Source: Sesamum alatum (taxonomy: Eukaryota; Streptophyta; Magnoliopsida; Lamiales; Pedaliaceae). Taken from it: DNA of 64,000 bases. This document shows, one piece after another, positions 22,132-33,300 of this stretch. The position numbers were made by a program, and so were the translations under genes. The DNA lies in NCBI GenBank assembly GCA_034509735.1, contig JACGWO010000004.1, positions 14,489,395 through 14,553,394 of the forward strand, in the 5' to 3' direction. The notes beneath the pieces are model-generated. The model had not been told where the DNA came from. It ran no database searches and saw only the letters and a list, made by a program, of their open reading frames with translations. Position 1 is the stretch's first letter, and every line of letters begins with the position of its first letter.

Positions 22132-24822
22132 TCACATTTGTCTAGCTAGAGGACAATGCAACAGTAAATGGCAGCAAGTCTCTGGTTCAGTCCCACAAAT
22201 ATCACAAACTGGATCAACATCCCTCCTTCTACGACCTAAACACTCCATCGTCGGAATAGCCTCTTTGCACAAACGCCACACAAAGACCCTAACTCTCGGC
22301 GGTACCGTCGTCCTCCAAATCCCAGCCTGAAAAGAATTCACATTATGCCCGAAGATGCTGTTCAAACTTGAAGATGATGGCATTGAACGATCACGCATAG
22401 CAACAGCCCGGTCATAAGCACTTCTTACCGTGAAGACGCCCAATTTATGCAGCTTCCACCTCCACTCTGTCGCACCATGAATATTCGGACCCACCCCAAT
22501 GACACAACCTTCCATCAGCAAGTTCCTAGCACCAAGAATGCTTCTCCACGTCCAAGAAGGCCTAGGCCCCATTGGAGCATCCCAAAAGCTGCAACGCTGG
22601 AAATATCTAGCTTGCAAAACACAACTAAGTAAGGAATTAGGCCTTGTCAACAGTCTCCAACCCTGCTTCGCAAGTAAAGCAATATTAAACGCACATAGAG
22701 ACCGAAAACCCGAACCTCCCTTAGCCAACGGGCGACACAACTTGAACCAAGCAATCCAATGAACCCTCCTTTCCCCTTTGCAATGCCACCAAAAGTTAGA
22801 AGCAACCATTTCCAATTCATGCAATAAATTGTTAGGTAACTGAAAACAAGACATTGCATAAGTAGGTAAAGATTGCAACACCGATTTAATCAACACCCCC
22901 TTCCCCGCCTGAGATAACATCTTCATGTTCCAATCCCCCGTCCTATCCCAAGCCCTATCCTTCAAATACCTAAAAATCGAACCCCTCCCCTTTTCTCCCC
23001 CCGCCGACAAACCCAAATATTTATCATGCTGCACCACCAAGCGGACCCCCAAAATAGAGGCCAACTGACTCCTCACCTCCTCCCTCACCCCCCCCCCCCC
23101 CCGCTCACCACCATCCTCGATTTTTGAAAATTAACCACCTGCCCCAACGCTCTCGCATACAGCTCCAAAATACTCCGGATCTCCCTCGACTCACCCTCTT
23201 TTGCCCTGTAGAACACCAATGTGTCATCTGCAAAAAGCAAATGAGACACAGTTGGAGACTGAGGAGCCACCGACAACCCCACCACCCGGCACCCACCCTC
23301 CGCCGCCTGAATCAAACTAGACAGAGCTGCCGTACACAAGATAAACAAATAGGGTGAAAGAGGGTCCCCCTGCCGGATTCCCCTCTCAGGCTGAAAGTAG
23401 CCAAATTGATCCCCATTTAATGTAAGAGAGTAAGAACAGAGGTAACCAACAACATAATCAATTCCACAAACCTATGATTAAACCCCAACCTAAGCAAAAT
23501 ACCCCTCAAAAAAGGCCATTCCACCCTATCGTAAGCTTTACTCATGTCAAGTTTTAGAGAGACACATGCTTCCTTACATTTGGATGTGATCCTAAGATGA
23601 TGATTCAATTCGAACGCTAAAAGAACATTATCAGTGATAAGCCTACCTGGAATAAAAGCAGTTTGGGTATGGGACACAATCTGATTTAGAAAACCCCTAA
23701 GACGATTAGCCACACACTTAGAAGCAATTATCATAACAACATTGCATAGGCTAATAGGACGCAATTGAGACACAGATTCAGGATTCTCACACTTAGGAAT
23801 AAGCACGATATGAGTGAAATTGAATTTACGTAAAAAAAAACATGCTCATTCAATATGCGCAGGACAGTACTACACACATCAGACCCAACAATAGACCAAA
23901 ATTTCTGAAAGAACAAAGGAGGCATACCATCAGGACCAGGGGATTTTAAAGGATACATACCAAAAGCAACGAGTTTCACCTCGGCGGCCGTGAACGGAGT
24001 GGACAAGACTTGATTCATCTCCGAGGTAACCTTCGGCAGTACGGAATCTAACACTTCGTTCAAAGTTGTATCCGATGGACGGGAAGACCGGAAGATCTCT
24101 CGGAAATACCTTGACAGAATACCTTGAATCTCCGCCTCCTCCTTCCTCCACACCCCTTCCTCATCCTTCAACCGCGAAATAGAATTCTGACGAAACCTCA
24201 TGGAAGCCTGAGCGTGGAAAAATTTTGTATTCCCATCCCCATCTCGTAACCAGTGTATGTTACTACGTTGCTGCCACCTTAGCATCTCCCTAACCTGAAT
24301 CTCCTCCAACTGTTTACGAATGTTCTCCAACTCCTGATGAACCCCCACCTCATCGTCACCCTCTTCCAATGCAACATATTTCTCCTCTAGCTCTCTAATA
24401 TCTCGATTAGGTTTCTGAAAATGACACCTATTCCACTGCAGCAGTCTCAGCTTACACTCTTGAATTTTCTGAAATAACCTAGTACCAAAATCAACACCCA
24501 TATATGAACACCATGTTGTCTCTATAACCGCCTTGCACTCCTCGGACTTCACCCAACAGGCTTCAAAACGAAACTGACGCTTCCTCTTAACCCCTTGCGA
24601 ACCTCCCCCGGGATCCCATTGGACAATCAACATCGCATGGTCTGAATAAGGACAGGAAACTTGAGAGACAGACATATTCGAAAACTTTTCCAACCATTTA
24701 GAATTCCCACAAGCCCTATCCAGCCGAGCGTACACCGTATGTGGGAAACACCTTCTATTGGACCAAGTAAATCTCTTCCCACGGTATCCACAATCACTCA
24801 AGTCAGCCTGAAAATCCTCCAT
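22132..24822 (-). pseudogene. LINE ORF2 (endonuclease-reverse transcriptase) pseudogene
   Basis: Three large open pieces in different frames make up one ORF2. 24822-23731 carries the endonuclease C-terminus (GKRFTWSNRRCFPHTVYARL, then SDHAMLIVQWD), linker (WLRDGDGNTKFFHAQA) and RT N-terminus (SPGPDGMPPLFFQKFWSIVG). 23806-23417 carries RT blocks (QLRPISLCNV, FIPGRLITDNVLLAFE, LKLDMSKAYDRVEW). 23348-23085 has SHLLFADDTLVFYRA with the catalytic FADD intact. 23088-22132 covers the thumb (HDKYLGLSAGG, WHCKGERRVHWIAW) and the zf-RVT Cys-His cluster (PVCDICGTEPETCCHLLLHC). The RT catalytic residues survive, but frameshifts near 23810, 23420 and 23095 break the protein. Confidence 0.82.
23088..23102 (-). 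repeat. C15 homopolymer at a frameshift in LINE ORF2
   Basis: A run of 15 C (G on the coding strand) lies between the RT palm and thumb and coincides with the change of reading frame. It is either a mutation or a sequencing/assembly length error. Confidence 0.85.
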
Positions 24823-25155
24823 CTGTCAATGCGGTCTTTCTGCCCCCGTCTTTTCATTAGTATATAGAATTTCATTGAGATACCCCGCACAAAGCCGCAC
24901 ACCTAAAAACCGCATACCTAACTGAATCAATGTATCCCAAGCAGCCTTCCGTTAACTCACTTCGGGTTACCCGTAGAATCCCGTGAAACGCCAGTTTACA
25001 CAATCAGCTCCCCCCAACACATTGACATCAATATGATACTTCGAATATGACCTCAGCTGCACTAGCAGATCCTTCCTCCACAACATAGCCAAGCCACCCG
25101 AATGACCATCCGAAGCAACACAAATTCCAAACATGTCCAGCCTCTCTCGAATCTT

Positions 25156-25784
25156 TATTTACATCATGTTTGGACTAATGAATTCATTCAATGAAATTGA
25201 GCCGAAATTGTGGTAAACCAAAAAAAAAAAAAAAAGACGAGCCAAACTATTATACCGAATACTGAAAAATCGGTTCAATTGGCAATTACTATTTTTTTTA
25301 ATATTCCCACCGGGCATTCTATAAACCAATTTTTCAATTAAAAATATAAAAAGTAGTTAAATATTAAAAACAGTAATTGCACTTTTTATTTTTTCTTACA
25401 GTTTTAATAAGTAAAATAGCAAAACAAAAATAATGAATGTATAAGAAATATGTATAGCAAAAAATATAATATTCCAGTATCCGGTACAGTTCGGTCTGAA
25501 CTGAATAACGAATTTTCAAGAAAATAAAAATCAAATATCGAACTAGATTTTTCGATTTAGTTTCGGTACATACTAAGTCTTTTGTTTTGGTTTGGTTCAT
25601 TTGATTTATCGAATTATGAACACCCCAAAATTTGAAAGTAGGATTTCAAACCTAAACAAATCCCATGTTACATTTGAATTTGTGGATTTGAAGAAATGGA
25701 TTTCAAATCCCTAATAACAAATCATTTTGATTTGTTTGGAATAATTCAAAATTTGAAGGATTATATTTTCGCAATTAATGACTC
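25156..25784. other. Gene-free stretch with an A-run and a possible hAT-like MITE remnant
   Basis: No gene. A pure A run follows AAACC at about 25219-25234 and could be a tail of another insertion. The segment to about 25626 ends ATGAACACCCC and holds motifs such as ATTTTTCGATTTAGTTTCGG, a composition seen in small hAT-like MITEs, but the left terminus is not recognisable. 25640-25760 is AT-rich with repeated GGATTTCAAA. Confidence 0.3.
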
Positions 25785-27090
25785 TTTTTTTTTTTTTTTT
25801 CGATATGAAAATCACAAACAGATCAAAACAAAATAATATAGGCTCTTGAGATAATTAGCCATGATCCGTAGCTAAACGTGCCAATCTATGCGCATACGAG
25901 TTGGCTACTCTCGGTGTATGTTGAATTATGCATGAGACGAACTGCATGCTAAGAGCTCTAACACCGTCGACAATCAGATCGATATTCGAATCATCAAGAA
26001 AGTGGTCAATAGCCCTTTCCATGACTATCTCACAATCTTTTTCAATAATTATATTTAACCATCCTTTTCGTAATCCAAGTAATAGAGCCTCTCGGAGTGC
26101 CAAAGCTACAATTAGTAATGGGTCTGCTCCTCTGCCAATGCGATGCTAGAATTCAGCTACCATGGTTAATGATGAATCCCTGGTAACAACTCCAACACCC
26201 ATCACGTTTTGATCTGGAAACACGGCGCCATCGCAATTGATTTTTATAGTGCCATGAGGAGGAGGAGGCTGCCATATAGTTTGGCTTTCATTTGCCCGAG
26301 TGCCAGGGAAGAGGCGGGATGTGAACTCAGTGAACTCCTGGAAAAGTTGACGGGCTGCCTCCACAATTTTTATAGAGGACTTGCCCTTACCCTAAAAAAG
26401 GTCAGTGTTCCTATTTTTCCAAAGCATCCAGCAAGTAATGAGAAATCGATCAGCATCGTTTGCTTTCAAACCCTTACAAATTCCCATCAACCTACACTGG
26501 GTTTCAACATGAGAACCAAAGATGATTTGATGTGGAAATAAAGCCAAAGCCCAGACTTGTGTAGCCAAACTACAATAAAACAGAAGGTGAGAGGAGTCCT
26601 CAGTAGCTGACTTGCAAAATGGGCATGTGGTGTTTATATCGACTTTCCGCTTTGCTAGATTCTGAATTGAAGGGAGAGCGTCACGACATACTTTCCAGCA
26701 AAAGATTTTCACAAAATTTGGGACTTTCCTGTTCCATTTAATCTTCCAATCAAGAGCACCAGATTTAATGCTTTCAAGAAGGTGCAAACCTAGCAGACCG
26801 TGCGAGAGCGATGGAATGAGCACTTTTAACCCAAAATTGTCCTCTTGTGTCATAGTGCCACACTAATTTGTCCTCAGTTTGCAGGCGACCAAGAGGGATT
26901 GAGAGGATGCGCCCGACGTCAAAAGAGTGGAACGTATCATAAACTTTGTCCTCCATCCAACAGCCGTAACTTCATCAATGAGGCACCCAATCTGTTCGTC
27001 AAGTAAGGGGCAGAAAACAGGTCTGATGGGCTTGAAGGATGGCTCTGTTGGTATCAAAGCACTGGAATATTGAAGCCACTAACCAATCTG
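25785..27090 (-). mobile_element. L1-type LINE fragment with poly(A) tail
   Basis: The minus-strand 3' part of a LINE. The T-run at 25785-25800 is its poly(A) tail, followed upstream by RNase H, zf-RVT and the last part of the RT region. It is truncated at about 27060-27090, so everything upstream of the RT C-terminus is absent. Confidence 0.75.
25855..27060 (-). pseudogene. LINE ORF2 C-terminus (zf-RVT and RNase H) pseudogene
   Basis: 27057-26863 and 26956-26774 are overlapping frames of the region after RT (PSFKPIRPVFCPLLDEQIG, then GRILSIPLGRLQTEDKLVWH). 26853-26392 carries the zf-RVT domain (CWKVCRDALPSI, CPFCKSATEDSSHLLFYC). 26364-26146 and 26103-25855 carry RNase H: INCDGAVF with the first Asp, VALALREALL with Glu, IIEKDCEIVM with the second Asp, and the RVANSYAHRLARLA end typical of the plant RVT_3 group. 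Stops after DLF and AEF and a frameshift near 26900 inactivate it. Confidence 0.78.
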
Positions 27091-28440
27091 CAAAACAAAG
27101 AAGCGGATAAAGAAATGGATGGGATGGAAGAGATTGATGAACAAGAAGAGAGGAAGAAAAGAAGATAGAAAAGGGAAAGGAAAAGTTAATCAGCAAAGTC
27201 TTGACACGAACAAAGCAGGTCTCGAGCAAAGTATCACCCGGAAGACTTGAACACAATAACAACTGCAGATATTGCGCCACCCTTTCCATTGGTGCCAACG
27301 ACCGTCCCTGTCTAACTAATGCAGGCCAAAAATTAGACAACATAACAAAATATAACATGTAAAATATTAATCAACGTCGGAGGGGAAGCTGAAAGATTTA
27401 AATTTCACATGTACTTTCATCATAATAAACCTAAAAAAATGGGGTCGCGGAACGGTAGACGTGTTCTACTCTCTAATTATGGGGAAACTGGTGAGTTAGT
27501 TTATCGATTTCATGATTGAGCACAAGCGTAGAATAATGACTTCCAACAAAAATGTTAGTTTCTGCCTTTAAATATGTGGATGCAGCGCAATACAGGGAAA
27601 CGATTATGGATTGCGGTTGGTGAAAGCGTCCCCCGACGCATGTTGAGCGCCCTAAAAAGGTTCCACGAAGGCAATGCAACATTGCCTTCTAGATTCTTGG
27701 TACTAAATTTTCAAGCACACCTACACTAGTTTTAGCTACGTCACAGTCCCCGAATTCCTCAAGCCGAACCCATGCACAGAGCGATTAGGCCACTGATGAA
27801 TTTTATTACCAAAACTTCTAGTTTACTTAGAGCATACACGGCTTCTACTGGAACAAATATGAGGTAATCGTTGTAGTGAAAACTAAGAAAATCAGGCAAG
27901 ATAATTTAACTCCAGGAATAAGGGTGGTCAAATGAACACAACTTCCTGCGTTAACTGTGCAAACTGAGATATCTGGAGAGCAACTTCACATTTCCTCCAG
28001 CAAACCTTTTAACGACGTTGAACATGCCCTGGACTAACGCTTTCAACAACCGCCATGCATCATCCCGGTCTTGTACTGCGTTGTATCTACATATTTAAGA
28101 AAGACAATTCTTTAGAAAAGAAAATGACAGTATATATGCTGGACGAGGGGCGGCGACCCATCTTCCTGCCCACCGAAGTGGACCTATCAATTTATAACAA
28201 AGATCATGCGTGGGACGACCAAGCAAGTCTCTCTCAATCTATATAACTACGGCTTGTTCGAGGAAATCATTTTTGATACATATTTAATTGAAACTGTTGA
28301 ACCCCCCCTATCTTTTGGGTAGGATTCTTCATCGGAGTTGCTCTCCCCGCCGTTTACCACCAGATAATCATTAGCGCCATTCCTTTCAAGACTAGGGAAT
28401 GCTAATCGAGAGCATATTGTGTTGTAATTCGTATTTTTAA
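27091..28440. repeat. Unassigned region with an inverted repeat of about 115 bp
   Basis: No recognisable gene. The minus strand of 27560-27695 and the plus strand of 27977-28115 are homologous: each reads AACATG..., AACGCTTTC or GACGCTTTC, CAACCGC.AT, TGTA.TGCG.TG.ATC and ACATATTTAA in the same order. The arms diverge outward from a spacer of about 280 bp, so this is either an old TIR-like structure or an inverted duplication. ORFs inside it (27473-27682, 28055-28246) reflect the shared repeat and match no family known to me. The stretch 27100-27350 on the minus strand contains a pyrimidine-rich tract ending GTTTTGCAG, like a 3' splice site. Confidence 0.4.
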
Positions 28441-28532
28441 GTTGCTAATTTTTAGCAACATTTAATCTAAAAAGTGGATGCCAGTTCATAGTGGAATCCA
28501 TAGATTAGATTGAGTAGAAAAAGAGAAAGTGA

Positions 28533-29525
28533 TGTTGTCCCACATAGGAGTACGATAGGAGTACTTTAGGCCTTCATGAGAATATGGTAGCTGTGGGAGT
28601 TAGAGTATTTTCATACTCATCCTTGTCCCACATTGGAAGTATATTAAGTAAATAAACTCCTTATATTGAATTTAAGGTTCAAATATAATTTGAAGTGTTA
28701 CGAAGACTAGAGTGAACATGGGAAAATCCCACAGTGCGTCGCCACTGCCCATGTTCATGAGCTTAAGGTTCAAATGTAGTTTGAAGTGTTATGAAAACTA
28801 GAGTGGACATGAGAAAATCTCACACGGCAGCTGCCGCCGCCCACCTGTCCGGACGCAGGTGTTACGGCAAATTCTCAGTCTTAGGATATATATATATATA
28901 TATCTTTTTGCAGCAAAAACATTTGATCTGGAAAAATAGGAACTGTAACAGTCTTTTAATTTATTTCGGACAAAAGAATTTCAGATTATTTAATTATTTT
29001 ACATCTGTTTTTAACAGTTTTAATGGCTGATTGGAAACTGCCATGCATTTATGCTGAAATTTGACTAGTTCTGCTAGATTTTTAGAACCAATTTAATTAT
29101 GTCTTTAATTGTTGCTGATTGCTAGCCTATAAAAGGCTGGTGCATTCCACTCTTCAAACACACCACCTGAATACATCTGAAAATAGCAAGAATCACCTAA
29201 GATCTTCTCTCTTTGTCTCTCGGTTTTTCTCTCACAAAACCTCTTTGGCTTTCGTGGCAAATTGAGTATTACTCGAGGTATTTTTCAGTATAGTGCAATA
29301 ATGAAAAACAAAACCCTCTTATTTTGGAAGAAGTGTAGCATCCGGCGCACAATTATACGACACATATAATTTCTTCAAGATAAACAGAAATAATTTATGT
29401 GATTTGGTTGGTAATCTGCTTTAATTTGGACCAAGAGTTGTTACGATACAACTCTTTAATAAGTTTTCGATTTAAATTATTGTTATAACAACATATCTAA
29501 CCTGTTGTTATTTTGTTTGTTCCAA
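28533..29525 (+). repeat. LTR-like segment (possible Copia-type solo LTR)
   Basis: TGTTGTCCCACATAGGAG at 28533 resembles the start of Copia-type LTRs. A TATA box (CCTATAAAAGGC near 29126) is followed by a leader with CACTCTTCAAACACACC and a pyrimidine-rich tract (CTTCTCTCTTTGTCTCTCGG), as in U3-R regions. No right end with CA plus target duplication could be fixed because a CACTA-like MITE follows at 29529. No coding capacity. Confidence 0.33.
28674..28855 (+). repeat. 91-bp tandem duplication
   Basis: AAGGTTCAAAT.TA.TTTGAAGTGTTA recurs 91 bp apart (28674 and 28765), each followed by ACTAGAGTG.ACATG.GAAAAT and a short GC-rich stretch. Confidence 0.7.
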
Positions 29526-29528
29526 CGT

Positions 29529-29848
29529 CACTAGAAAAAAAAAATCAATATTAGCTACATTTTTAATGACCATGGCTAAAAACTGTAGTAAATAACTATT
29601 ATTAAATACGGTTAAATAAAAATCGATGCAAAAACTAGCTTTTCTACCATGAAAAACGTATTTGCCACGACTTTTAGCCGTGGTAAAAACATTCGCCATG
29701 GCTTTTAGCCATGACAAATGTTTTAGCCACCCTCGCAAAAATCACGGCCGACAACCGTTGCGTGGCCGTGGTCAATGACTATTCGCTACGATTATTTAGT
29801 ATTAACCATGGTATTAGCCATGGTTAAATATCATATTTTTTTGTAGTG
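29529..29848 (+). mobile_element. CACTA-like MITE, family with GCCATGG-type repeats
   Basis: Begins CACTAGAAAAAAAAAATC and ends TATTTTTTTGTAGTG, i.e. CACTA...TAGTG termini, 320 bp, flanked by CGT and CAT (imperfect 3-bp duplication). The interior has repeated palindromic TTTTAGCC.TG and CCATGG motifs. The same family appears inverted at 37203-37492 and as a partial copy at 63080-63263. Confidence 0.6.
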
Positions 29849-29953
29849 CATGTTTGTTTGGCGAATTGGTTTCCAAAACTTGTCTATATTAAAATTTGAT
29901 TGATTTTTTAAAACGTACTACGATTTCTTTTAGTTTTTATCCAGCATATTGTT

Positions 29954-30421
29954 TGTCATCCTAATGCCTTAAATTTTTCTTTGTGAAGTGTTGTTCTCCT
30001 CTCAGTTTGTGTTGGAACTAACATATTTGCGTGTAAGTTACAAGGGATGTGTATTCATACTCGTTGTGTCTTATGAATGAAGTATTTTACCCTTTCCTAT
30101 ACTCCCTTGCCGCCTCACATGTTGACATGAGGATTTCCGTCAATTATAACGTTCCTCGAATAGAAAAGACCAAAACTGTTAAAAAATTGATAGTTTGAAA
30201 ACTAAAAGTGTGAACCCTGATAGTTTAAGGTCCCCAAAAATGATCAAGTATAAGGACCAAAATTACAATTTCGCCTTGAATTTCCTTATTCATGTGATCA
30301 ACGTATTTTCTGACGTTCAATTGTTTCGAAAAATTCTTATAACTGTTTTATGTTGGAAAATCGTCGGAAATTATTTTAGTCATGTTCTCTTTCAACAAAA
30401 GGTTTTCGTCGAAGAAAGCAC
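29954..30421 (+). repeat. Left copy of a 465-bp direct repeat
   Basis: Starts TGTCATCCTAATG and ends GAAGAAAGCA; it is more than 90 percent identical by eye to 35060-35523. It contains no gene (the 30195-30482 ORF is shared repeat sequence). The two copies enclose the pair of LINEs at 30514-35059. Confidence 0.75.
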
Positions 30422-30513
30422 TGAAAACTATAATTTCTTGATCAATCTTTGGAAAATTCCATCGAAAATGCATTGCTATTAAGTGCCGTTTTTTTGTGTG
30501 AAATATCTAAGGC
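30422..30513. other. Short segment between the direct repeat and a LINE tail
   Basis: 92 bp present only on the left side of the interval; nothing recognisable. Confidence 0.4.
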
Positions 30514-33300
30514 TTTTTTTTTTTTTTTTTAGCATAACAAACATACATACATTAAAAACTAGAAAATGATAGTTTTGTTACAAGGAGCTGAAATACGTCT
30601 GGAAGCAGTTAAACTAGATACAACATTCCTTAACAACATATTCAAAAAACTTGGGCAATCATCAAAATAAGTTGACAGAAACTGAGATGCTGCATTCTTT
30701 GCCAAAACATCCGCCAACTGGTTTGCTTCCCTGTAACAGTGCTGCAGAGTCGCTTTATCAAACTCCATCAGCATCAACCGGCAGTCCTGAATTAGATTCG
30801 CCAATTTCATATTTTGAGCTTCCCGGTCCCTATCAAAATGACTAATAGTTAGAATGGAGTCGGTCTCCAAAATAATATTTGTAATTTGAAGTTCTTTTGC
30901 CAACTTAATTCCATTCCATAAAGCAATTAATTCTGATTCATTATTTGTGTTGCATCCGATATACTTCATGAAACCTGCAATGAAGACCCCCTGAGAGTCC
31001 CGTATAATTCCTCCAATTCCTGCATTACCTAGGTTACCCTTTGCCGCACCATCAACATTTAGTTTGTATAAACCATGGGGAGGGGCCATCCATTTAACTT
31101 GAATATTCATTGTCTTCCTCGCTTTTACGTTTCTATCAACAAGGACCTGGTATATGTTCCCAGCTAAAATTCTAGCATTATGCGCAATGCTATTTTCGTT
31201 AATAAGGATGTTATTGAAAATAAAGTTATTTCTTGCCTTCCAAATAAGCCAGTAAATGTAGATGATAAGGATTTGAGAGTATGCTGAATTCTTGACAAGA
31301 AGAAGGTTAGTAATCAAATTATTTTCCATCGTAATCAGAGAGGGAATAAGACTCCTAATGTTCTGGAATTTAGTACAATGAGAAAAAAGATGCCAGATAT
31401 CTTCCTCAGCATTATTGCAAAGTGAACAGACTGGGTTACTACGAATTCCCATTTTTTATAAGAGTCTTGAGGTCGGTAATCTCTCATGCGCAAGGAGCCA
31501 TGCAAAAAATTTAACTCTAGGTTCGACTTTGAGACTCCAAATGATTTTCCAAGGAAGATGAGGTCCAAACCCTTTCTTTTTCCTATCCGCTTCTAGAAGC
31601 TTGACTGTGTTTTTGATAGAGAAAACCCCATTCGTAGTCGGAATCCAGAAATATTTATCATTTAATATATTGTCAGGAATAGGAATCATCGAAATGATAT
31701 GGATAATGTTTTCCGGTATAAGGGTTCTGAGTTTATTGATATTCCAGCTTCTCCCTGAATTGTTTGTTATAATGAATTGGTCAAGAGGGGTGAACTGATG
31801 ATAAACAAAAATGTTAAGCATTTGTGATATATAGCCATAGCCACTCCAATTATCCTCCCAGAAATCTATCCCACTACCATTACCCAGGCTACAACTAGTG
31901 TTATTCCTTATTACTGGAATAATTTTACTAACATTTTTCCACATCCAGCTATGTCCAGTTTTCACACTGGCATTGAGGAAGTTGTTTTTAGGAACATATT
32001 TATCTTTAAGGAATCGTGCAATAAGAGCTTTAGGCTTTGTAAGAATTCTCTAGCCTAACTTAATCGTATAAGCTTTGTTGAGTATTTTTAGGTCAAGCAT
32101 ATCCAACCCCCCTTGATCTTTAGGCTGGCAGATCGTCTGCCATTTTATCATGCTCCTTTTATTGGTGTTCGTATTACTATTCCAAAGGAATTTCCTAGAA
32201 ATTCTAGCAATGCTGTCAATAACGTTAATAGGAAGCTGAAAAGATCGCATAGCATAATGTGGTGCTGAATAAATTATATGTTTGATTAAAGTTAGTCTTC
32301 CTGCATACGAAAGAAATTTATTATACCACCCGTTAATCCTATTCTGAACTTTTTCCATAATATATCGAAATGAATTTTTATCTAATCTGCCAAACAGAAG
32401 AGGTAAGCCTAGGTACTTCTCATTTAATCCGAAACTATTCAAGTTCAATGTTTTCATAATATCCTTTTGCCGCATCCTAGGTGTATTAGGAGAGAAAATT
32501 ATCTTAGACTTATCCCAACAAATAGTCTGTCCTGAGCTAAGAGAGAATTTCTTCATACAGTCTTTAAATCTAATTGTTGTAGAGTGATTAGCATTGAGGA
32601 AAACAATACAATCATTAGCAAAATTTAGAAAAGGCATAGGAGAGCTATTTTTTGTAACTTGAAATGCCTGAAGTTTATTTTGGGCGATTAACTGGACAAT
32701 TTTAAGGTTAAGCATTTCAAGACACATGATGAATAAATAAGGGGATAAAGGGTCTCCCTGTCTAATGCCCCTAGATGGCGACCAAACCTCTGAGACCTGC
32801 TCATTTATCCCAAGAGAAAAGGAAACTGAAGAAACACAAGCCATAAAATATTTAATTTTTCTTTGTGGAAATTGAAACTTCTTGAGTGTATTTTAAATAA
32901 AGGACCATTCCAATTTGTTGTAAGCCTTTTCAAGATCAATTTTTATAGCCATATAACATGGTCCTTTCTTCTTCTTGGATTTGATAGTATGGAGAATCTC
33001 ATTAGCAATAATCGTATTGTCTCCAATATATCTTCCTGGCGTAAAAGCATTTTGAAAGGGAGAAATAAGCTTAGGTAAAAACTTCCTAATTTTGTTAACC
33101 AAAATATTAGAAATTACCTTATAACTCACATTACAAAGGCTAATAGGTCTGAAATGGCTTATATTTTGAGGATTAGGTTTTTTTGGAATAAGAATGATTC
33201 TGGTTTGGTTAAGCCTTTTGTCAAGGCGCCCTATATCAAAGAAATTCCTGATCATTCTGATGAAAGAGTCTTTTATAGTATCCCAAAAAAGCATCGAAGA
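30514..33300 (-). mobile_element. L1-type LINE, 5'-truncated in the RT N-terminus
   Basis: A 17-base T-run (30514-30530) is the poly(A) tail of this minus-strand element. Coding similarity runs from the RT N-terminal block at 33300 through zf-RVT to the RNase H end at 30559. At 33301 it is cut by the poly(A) tail of a second LINE in the same orientation. Confidence 0.8.
30559..33300 (-). pseudogene. LINE ORF2 (RT, zf-RVT, RNase H) pseudogene
   Basis: 33300-32893 has RT blocks (LNQTRIILIPKKPNPQNISH, FRPISLCNVSYKVISNIL, AFTPGRYIGDNTIIANEI, IKIDLEKAYNKLEW). 32844-32050 has RGIRQGDPLSPYLFIMCLEM, the catalytic box as FLNFANDCIVF (FADD changed to FAND) and KYLGLPLLFGR. 31965-31456 is the connector (DFWEDNWSGYG, WSLKVEPRVKFFAWLLAHER). 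31452-30559 has zf-RVT (CSLCNNAEEDIWHLFSHC) and an RNase H domain with all four acidic residues (NVDGAAKGN, NNESELIALWNGI, LETDSILTI, REANQLADVLAKNAA). In-frame stops near 32896, 32047 and 31453 break it, and the FAND change would already disable RT. Confidence 0.85.

Larger units (their letters stand above)
21690..25155 (-). mobile_element. L1-type LINE, 5'-truncated
   Basis: On the minus strand the order is the C-terminal half of an apurinic-type endonuclease (25150-24600), linker, reverse transcriptase (23980-22700) and a zf-RVT region (22400-22130), after which the sequence ends without a clear poly(A) tail near 21690. The N-terminal part of the endonuclease and ORF1 are missing. It is broken by frameshifts, including one at a C15 run (23088-23102). 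Confidence 0.8.
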
